Source of the DNA: CAZPHI01 sp964586425
GTDB taxonomy: Bacteria; Bacillota; Clostridia; Lachnospirales; Lachnospiraceae
Assembly: GCA_964586425.1 (NCBI GenBank)
Contig: CAZPHI010000066.1
Location: forward strand, 1-11,352
Length of the DNA: 11,352 nucleotides
Reading direction: 5' to 3'
Shown here: positions 7,043 to 11,352 of the stretch, one piece after another
Numbering within the stretch: position 1 is the first letter of the stretch
Layout: every line of letters starts with the position of its first letter
Translations under genes and position numbers: made by a program
The notes under the pieces: model-generated
Seen by the model: the letters and a program-made list of their open reading frames with translations, nothing else
Told to the model about the DNA's origin: nothing
Databases searched by the model: none

Positions 7043-7057
7043 ATACATCAGATGTCT
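7043..7057. promoter_or_regulatory. Second operator-like palindrome across the gntR stop codon
   Basis: ATACATCAGATGTCT matches the reverse complement of the gntP operator (same palindrome, other centre base) at 14 of 15 positions. It covers the last codons and stop of gntR (7048-7050). Its centre is 138 bp from that of the promoter operator, close to 13 helical turns, so a looped repressor complex is conceivable. Confidence 0.6.
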
Positions 7058-7761
7058 TTTTTAAGATGTGCTTTTCTTATATTCAAAAGACATTCTCTAT
7101 TGTATGTAAGATGCATAATCATAGCACATCTTGAACCAACAGGATCTCCTGCTATAATTGAATCTGCGATAAGCTTATGTGTACTGATTGTTTCTTCCAT
7201 AAGCTTTCTATGTGTAAGATTTCCAAAAGTAATAACTGCCGTATTAATAATTGGCACTAAAGTCTCAACTACACGGTTGCCACTGCATTTTGCAATATAT
7301 CCATGAAATTCTATATCTTTCTTAAGATGATTTTCGCCACTTCTATATAATTCCTCAACTTCCATACAAAGGTCCTTTATATGTTTTTTCTCTTCATCAC
7401 TTGAATATAATGCCGCTAATGCCGCAATCTCAGGCTCTATCATAAGTCTGACCTCCAAAAGTTCGATTGCAAGCTTATATTTGTCTTCGTATTTTGCAAG
7501 TCCTAAAGGATCTTCTTCAGCAGAATATGTATTAACAACATATGTTCCAGCGCCTCTCCTTACTTCAAGCACCCCCTTTGAGACAAGTGCCTTAACAGCT
7601 TCTCTAATCGTACTTCGTCCAACTCCGAATTTTTCGCCTAGTTCATATTCATTGGGTAATTTGTCGCCAACATTGATTTCTTTTGCAACAATGTAATTCA
7701 TCAGTTCATCTTCAACCTGCGTACCCAAGAGCTTTTTATTCATCTTCTCAAATTGATACAT
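7048..7761 (-). CDS. GntR/FadR-family transcriptional regulator (FCD domain)
   Basis: This 237-residue regulator has a winged helix-turn-helix at about 13-77, with the hallmark KLPNEYELGEKFGVGRSTIREAVKAL run and the GAGTYV wing. An all-helical FCD ligand-binding domain spans about 95-228. The metal-binding residues of this subfamily are present: D149 and H153 (DIEFH), H195 (THKLIADSI) and H217 (MHL). FCD members usually bind a carboxylic acid or sugar acid at this metal and then release DNA. The start is backed by AAGAGGTG 6-7 nt upstream. Being next to the gntP-dehydratase operon and its palindromes, it is most likely that operon's repressor, with the substrate or a catabolite as inducer. 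Activation instead of repression cannot be excluded. Confidence 0.9.
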   Translation of the reverse strand: MYQFEKMNKKLLGTQVEDELMNYIVAKEINVGDKLPNEYELGEKFGVGRSTIREAVKALVSKGVLEVRRGAGTYVVNTYSAEEDPLGLAKYEDKYKLAIELLEVRLMIEPEIAALAALYSSDEEKKHIKDLCMEVEELYRSGENHLKKDIEFHGYIAKCSGNRVVETLVPIINTAVITFGNLTHRKLMEETISTHKLIADSIIAGDPVGSRCAMIMHLTYNRECLLNIRKAHLKKDI

Positions 7762-7809
7762 AATGCACCTCTTATCCTTTGGTTTATATGTGTTGTCTGT
7801 ATTGCTTAT

Positions 7810-7824
7810 ATTATAACCTATAAT
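7810..7824 (-). promoter_or_regulatory. Candidate gntR promoter -10 region within an inverted repeat
   Basis: Minus-strand TATAAT (7815-7810) lies about 50 nt before the gntR start and forms one arm of ATTATA-ACC-TATAAT (7810-7824). The -35 is poor (GGATTG at 17 nt or TTGTTT at a shorter spacing), so the promoter may be weak or activated. The inverted repeat does not resemble the gntP operator. Confidence 0.45.
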
Positions 7825-7879
7825 AGTCCAAACAATCCATAAAATTCATACACAACTTTTATAGTGATATAGCATTTAC

Positions 7880-7903
7880 AATTGTAATTGTACAAGTAAT
7901 TGT
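7880..7903. repeat. Tandem AATTGT hexamers in the gntR-chr spacer
   Basis: AATTGT, AATTGT, ACAAGT (degenerate), AATTGT follow in one 6-bp register. A perfect 12-bp palindrome TTACAATTGTAA (7876-7887) overlaps the first. It could be a regulator-binding cluster or just AT-rich slippage; no regulator can be assigned. Confidence 0.5.
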
Positions 7904-7992
7904 TATCACATGATTCTCTACATAAACAGTTATAGTTTTTGCCTATCAACTTAATAAGATAATAGTATTTTACCAATCAGTTATCACATGAT
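7902..7992. repeat. Repeated 13-mer GTTATCACATGAT before the chr genes
   Basis: GTTATCACATGAT occurs exactly at 7902-7914 and 7980-7992. Its core ATCA-CA-TGAT is an inverted repeat (TATCA-CA-TGATA at the second copy). The second copy overlaps the spacer and start of the candidate -10 of the chr promoter. Two exact 13-mers 78 bp apart suggest operator sites, perhaps for the LysR protein at the other end of the chr genes. Confidence 0.55.
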
Positions 7993-7997
7993 ATTAT
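7969..7997 (+). promoter_or_regulatory. Candidate promoter for the chr gene pair (weak)
   Basis: TTTACC (7969-7974), a 17-nt spacer and TATTAT (7992-7997) are the best promoter-like pair in the spacer. Neither box is close to consensus, which would fit a regulated promoter. Transcription would begin near 8004, with a leader of about 43 nt. Confidence 0.4.
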
Positions 7998-7998
7998 C

Positions 7999-8030
7999 AG
8001 TACAGATTTGAAGTACACATTATAAGTACG
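7999..8030 (+). repeat. Three AGTAC repeats, 13-nt period, in the chr leader
   Basis: AGTACA starts at 7999 and 8012, and AGTACG at 8025, with a strict 13-nt period. They fill the space between the candidate promoter and the ribosome binding site at 8031-8040. GTAC is self-complementary, so each could be part of a protein site or pair within the mRNA. No known element of this form comes to mind. Confidence 0.55.
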
Positions 8031-8046
8031 GAAAGAGAGGTTATCT

Positions 8047-8706
8047 ATGAATAATAAAAACAATGAATCAACTAACACAAATTCACAAATTAATGACACT
8101 CCCGCTGCAAAGCTCAATCTTAGTAAAGGCAAAATTCTATGGACATTATTCAAATCCATGTTTATGTTAAGTGCATGCACATTCGGCGGTGGCTTCGTTA
8201 TTGTATCCCTTATGAAAAAGAAATACGTAGAAGAGCTTCAATGGCTTGACGAGAACGAGATGCTCGATATCACAGCAATTACGCAGTCATCTCCCGGACC
8301 GCTCCCTGTTAACGCTTCAGTAATCATTGGTTACAGAATGTGTGGAATCATAGGCTCTTTAGTTGCAGTCCTTGGCGCAATACTACCTCCTATGATTATA
8401 ATATCAATTATTTCTTATTTTTATAATGAATTCAGAACGAACACATATATCGCAATTGCGCTTCAGGTTATGAGAGCCGGCGTCGCTGCTGTAATCTTTG
8501 ATGTAGTAATTAATCTTGCTAAAAATGTTATTAAGACCCGCCGCATTATGTATATTATTATGATGTGTGCAGCATTCACAGCAACTTATTTCTTCGAGAT
8601 TAGTGCAATGTTAATAATTCTCGTATGCTTATGTATTGGATTGATCGAAGTAATAATAGATGTTCTTAAAAAAGCGAAATTAAAGAACGCAGAAAGAGAG
8701 GTATAG
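8047..8706 (+). CDS. ChrA-type transporter, N-terminal-type half (short CHR protein 1)
   Basis: This 219-residue membrane protein is one half of a split chromate-transporter (CHR) family pair. After a hydrophilic Asn/Thr-rich tail (1-28) come the CHR signatures: TFGGGFVIV (45-53), SSPGPLPVNASVIIGYR (81-97) and a glycine-rich helix ending LPPMIII, then further membrane helices. In the short-chain subfamily two about 200-residue proteins are encoded side by side and act together in place of the usual fused 400-residue ChrA. The start has GAAAGAGAGG 6 nt ahead. Its stop lies 2 nt before the next start, so the pair is almost certainly co-translated. Chromate export is established for some family members; in a gut-type anaerobe the true anion is unknown. 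Confidence 0.9.
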   Translation: MNNKNNESTNTNSQINDTPAAKLNLSKGKILWTLFKSMFMLSACTFGGGFVIVSLMKKKYVEELQWLDENEMLDITAITQSSPGPLPVNASVIIGYRMCGIIGSLVAVLGAILPPMIIISIISYFYNEFRTNTYIAIALQVMRAGVAAVIFDVVINLAKNVIKTRRIMYIIMMCAAFTATYFFEISAMLIILVCLCIGLIEVIIDVLKKAKLKNAEREV

Positions 8707-8708
8707 AT

Positions 8709-9290
8709 ATGTTATTATTAAAATTATTTCTGAGTTTCCTTCAGGTAGGATTATTTAGCGTCGGCGGTGGATACGCAGCCATACCTCTTATTCAGGATCA
8801 GATTGTTAATGTTCACCACCTTATGTCAATGAGCGAATTTACTGACCTTATTACAATTGCCGAGATGACCCCTGGTCCAATCTCAATTAACTCATCAACA
8901 TTCGTAGGAACTAGACTTGCCGGACCTTTCGGTGCAATTATATGTACTCTCGGATGCATTATTCCTTCATTCTGCATCTGCCTTATACTCGCTTACTTTT
9001 ATTACAAATACCGCAATTTTAGTGGTGTTCAGACAGTTCTTGGGGCACTACGTCCTGCAACAGTTGCGCTTATATCATCAGCAGGAATGTCAATACTTAT
9101 GCTCGCACTCTTCCAGGCTGACATTCACAATTTTGTATTAGGTAATTTTCACGCTGTAGAATTCATAATATTCCTTGTATGCTTATTCATATTAAGAAAA
9201 TTCAAGACAAGTGCCATAAGTATTATATTCGGAAGTGGTATTGTAGGAACCGCTGTTTACCTGGCGGGTGGAGCACTTGGAATACTCTAA
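8709..9290 (+). CDS. ChrA-type transporter, second half (short CHR protein 2)
   Basis: This 193-residue partner of the preceding protein repeats the same domain: SVGGGYAAIPLI (17-28), EMTPGPISINSSTFVGTRLAG (52-72, PGP at 55-57) and several membrane helices. It starts directly in the membrane domain, without the polar tail of protein 1. Its ribosome binding site, GAAAGAGAGGT (8692-8702), is the same 11 bases as that of the first gene (8031-8041) and sits inside the end of the first gene. This fits origin of the pair by duplication, or selection for matched translation. The stop is 11 nt from the end of the convergent lysR gene, and no terminator hairpin is visible between them. Confidence 0.9.
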   Translation: MLLLKLFLSFLQVGLFSVGGGYAAIPLIQDQIVNVHHLMSMSEFTDLITIAEMTPGPISINSSTFVGTRLAGPFGAIICTLGCIIPSFCICLILAYFYYKYRNFSGVQTVLGALRPATVALISSAGMSILMLALFQADIHNFVLGNFHAVEFIIFLVCLFILRKFKTSAISIIFGSGIVGTAVYLAGGALGIL

Positions 9291-9301
9291 ATAATCTATT
9301 T

Positions 9302-10174
9302 TCAATGCTCTTTGCTAGCTTCAATAAATTGATTAATCGTCTCGGTCAGATATTTACTCTTATGGTAAATCAATTTGATCGGGCGCTTAATATGAATACC
9401 TTCAACTTCAAGTATTCTCAAATCACCATTAGCAACTTCTTTTTCAATTAGCATATTAGAAAGTATTCCTATCCCACGCCCTGCGGCAACTGAATTAATA
9501 ATCGCCTGCACATTAGTGCATCTCCATTTTTTCACCATATATATATTATTATCTCTTAAGAATTCATCGAATTGATTTCTATCCATACTCTCATCTTCTC
9601 TTGATATCAGAGACTGATTATCTAACATCTCCATTGTTATAGATGGATGATTATAGAACGGATGAGACTTTCCAACAACAAGGAATAGTTCGTCATGGCT
9701 TACCGTCATAATATTCAGTTCACTATTAGTTACCTTTCCTTCCACAATAGCAACATCTAATTCATTCATAAGCACCTGGTTTTCGATAAATGCTGTGTTA
9801 TTAACCGTCACTCTTGCATCAGCCTGTGGCATCTTCTTCTCAAATCTCTCAAGTATATCGTTAATCAGCGCTGTACCGACAGATACACTGCTGCCAATTC
9901 TTATAATTGGATGCTCCCTCTCATCTTTCATAATCTCTTCACATTCATCAACCGACTGCACAATATTTCTGGCATACGACAGAAGTTTTTTACCACTATC
10001 TGTAATATATAGTCTCTGATTAAGTCTTTCAAATAACCTTATATCATATTCTGATTCTAATTCACGAATCGCCTGACTTACAGATGGTTGTGAAATAAAA
10101 AGTTTTTGTGCCGCCGCTCTCATAGTTTTGCAATCAGCAACCGCTATAAATATCTCAAGATGTCGAATAGTCAT
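9302..10174 (-). CDS. LysR-family transcriptional regulator
   Basis: The length of 290 residues is typical of the family. The N-terminal winged helix-turn-helix (about 1-60) is textbook: LEIFIAVADCKTMRAAAQKL, SQPSVSQAIRELE and YITDSGKKLL. The type-2 periplasmic-like effector domain follows at about 90-288. It converges on the chr genes with an 11-nt gap and is the best local candidate for their regulator, though LysR genes usually sit divergent to their targets. It starts 45 nt after the histidine kinase gene, with ATGGAGAAA as ribosome binding site, so it may be co-transcribed with the kinase. A TATAAT in the gap has only a poor -35. The effector is unknown. Confidence 0.9.
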   Translation of the reverse strand: MTIRHLEIFIAVADCKTMRAAAQKLFISQPSVSQAIRELESEYDIRLFERLNQRLYITDSGKKLLSYARNIVQSVDECEEIMKDEREHPIIRIGSSVSVGTALINDILERFEKKMPQADARVTVNNTAFIENQVLMNELDVAIVEGKVTNSELNIMTVSHDELFLVVGKSHPFYNHPSITMEMLDNQSLISREDESMDRNQFDEFLRDNNIYMVKKWRCTNVQAIINSVAAGRGIGILSNMLIEKEVANGDLRILEVEGIHIKRPIKLIYHKSKYLTETINQFIEASKEH

Positions 10175-10219
10175 ATATTATTTCTCCATTATTCTGATAA
10201 TATTATAATAAAATAATGT

Positions 10220-11302
10220 CTACATTTGCATTACAAGAACAAAATCCATACCGTCTTCTTTGACTTCAGCAAATATCTCTCCATTCATTTTGTGCATAAT
10301 CTGCTGACATATGTATAGTCCAAGGCCACTGCCGTCTTTTCCTTCTGTATTACTTCCTCTGAAAAAGCTGTCAAACAGATGGTTATAATCCTGCTGTGAT
10401 ACTGGTTCTCCTGAATTATGTATTCTTATCAGCTGGCAATAATCTTCTTCATAAAACGATATCCGAATACTTCTTCCGTCTCCATACTTCAAAGCATTTT
10501 CAAGAATATTCTCTATCACCTCATAAGTTCTGTCAAAATCGCCCTTAAGAAGCTTATTATCATATTCATCTATCTCTAATTCAAGATGTAACGCCTCGCA
10601 TCTTGAGTTGTAATTCTTTCTAACCTGATTAATTAGATTATCAATATAGAACTCTCCTGGATTCACCTCTATCTCAAGGATATCTGAACTAGAGGTTTTA
10701 ACTATCTCCGCTACAAACTTCTCTATCTCGATAGTTTTCTCGCCAATCTGATGTGCAGCATAAATTCTTTCTTTTTCAGAAGGATATAGATTTTCTTCAA
10801 TCGCTTTAGAATACAGCTTAATTGAATTAAGTGGCGTTTTAATATCATGTGATATTGAAAGCAAAAGCATCTTCTTCTCTTTCTCTAGCTTAAGCTCTTT
10901 CTTTCTATTAGAATCAAGCTTGTCCTTAAGCATTCCTATTCCCCACAGAAAGTTGCCAAAGAATCTGCTTTTGTTTTCTTCTATCTCACCTTTCAGATGA
11001 CCTTTTGCCAATTCATATGGAACATTATTTAACCTTGCGAATGGTCTAATAATATTATTCCTTAGATATATCAAAACAGTAATAATAATGACGAAAGCAA
11101 TCGCTAGAATAACCTCTACATGAATAATCATTCCACTAATATTACGCATTAATTGATAATCAAATCTTACGTAGCCACACTGTATATTATCCTTATATAG
11201 TGGTTCTATCTGATATTCCATTCCATTGTTTGCAGCGATTAATTCATTCCAGGCAGACTCATCTTTGCTAATATCTACTATTCTTATTTTCTTAATGTAT
11301 GG
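10220..11302 (-). pseudogene. Sensor histidine kinase, N-terminus missing or frameshifted
   Basis: The open frame runs from 11302 to 10220 (360 codons plus stop); the first ATG in it is at 11221 and lacks a ribosome binding site. Numbered from that ATG, there is one membrane helix (31-53), a HAMP-like linker (55-105), a HisKA box LSISHDIKTPL with phospho-acceptor H125, and a HATPase_c domain with N-box ENALKY (N242), F-box-like FFRGSN and G2 box GSGLGLYICQQIM (297-309). The G1 motif is HNSGEP rather than D-x-G-x-G, as in many Firmicutes kinases. Family topology predicts another N-terminal helix before the sensor segment, but the frame meets TAA at 11303-11305. The catalytic part could still be made. 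No response regulator follows; it would normally lie upstream, beyond the window. Confidence 0.75.
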
Positions 11303-11352
11303 TTAGGGTGTCATAACAATTGTTTTTTAAGCTGCTAGTGACAACACATTTT
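11303..11352. other. Unassigned right edge, possible foreign junction
   Basis: Immediately upstream of the broken kinase frame the sequence changes to GGTTAGGGTGTCATAAC (from 11301) and an AACAATTGTT palindrome (11315-11324). On the minus strand the kinase frame has stops at 11303-11305 and again about 21 nt further up. Another minus-strand frame is open from the edge to a TAA near 11297 and could be the end of a different gene. It may be the end of an insertion element or a frameshift point; 50 bases are too few to tell. Confidence 0.35.

Noticed and set aside
7880..8030. CRISPR array or plasmid-type iterons from the short repeats in the spacer
   Set aside because: Units are 5-13 bases, few in number and of different kinds, with no spacers, cas genes or replication gene nearby.
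7977..8180. 67-residue minus-strand ORF across the chr promoter and gene start
   Set aside because: It overlaps the chr coding frame, has no ribosome binding site that I can see, and its sequence looks like an antisense shadow.

Overview
The window reads as chromosomal DNA from an AT-rich, Gram-positive anaerobe of the Clostridia, most likely Lachnospiraceae. The grounds are the A/T-heavy codon use, strong AGGAGG-type ribosome binding sites, a lipoprotein leader ending in a lipobox plus a Ser/Thr/Asn-rich linker, and the gene content (GntP permease, FCD-type GntR regulator, split ChrA pair, IS3 element). The genus is inference; there is no rRNA or other marker gene here.

Layout, left to right. 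(1) Positions 1 to about 745-762 hold the start of an IS3-family insertion sequence, transcribed leftward: complete orfA, a seven-A slippery tract, and the beginning of orfB, which runs off the left edge. (2) The element has landed inside a ferric-iron/AfuB-type ABC permease gene (747-1376), leaving only its first half. Upstream of it on the minus strand lie an intact lipoprotein substrate-binding protein (1402-2508) and an intact ATPase (2524-3480), so this importer has lost half of its membrane channel. A 19-nt-spaced direct repeat lies just upstream of the ATPase. (3) A strong intrinsic terminator (about 3589-3633) ends a separate leftward operon: GntP-family permease (5442-6800) followed by an IlvD/Edd-family sugar-acid dehydratase (3660-5405). 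This permease-dehydratase pair recalls E. coli yjhF-yjhG. A GntR/FadR-type regulator with the FCD metal triad (7048-7761) sits just upstream. The operon has a near-consensus promoter (TTGACA-17-TAGAAT), a perfect 15-bp palindrome touching the -35, and two weaker copies of the palindrome placed near whole helical turns away.

(4) A 285-bp divergent spacer (7762-8046) is rich in short repeats. It leads rightward into two adjacent half-size ChrA-type proteins (8047-9290). (5) A convergent LysR-type regulator (9302-10174) ends 11 nt from the second chr gene. (6) A sensor histidine kinase (10220-11302), on the same strand and upstream of lysR, has only one membrane helix and meets an in-frame stop at 11303-11305. 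It is either frameshifted or cut by another insertion, and the last ~50 bases look foreign to it.

Functionally, the best-supported unit is a repressor-controlled sugar-acid (aldonate) module: GntP imports the acid, the dehydratase makes a 2-keto-3-deoxy acid, and GntR gates expression. The downstream kinase and aldolase are not in the window. I see no CRISPR array, tRNA, rRNA, phage genes or recognisable defence system. The most unusual signals are the phased operator set, a near-duplicate gntP leader with a start-stop mini-ORF, the three 13-nt-spaced AGTAC repeats before chrA, and the two transport/sensing genes broken at either end.
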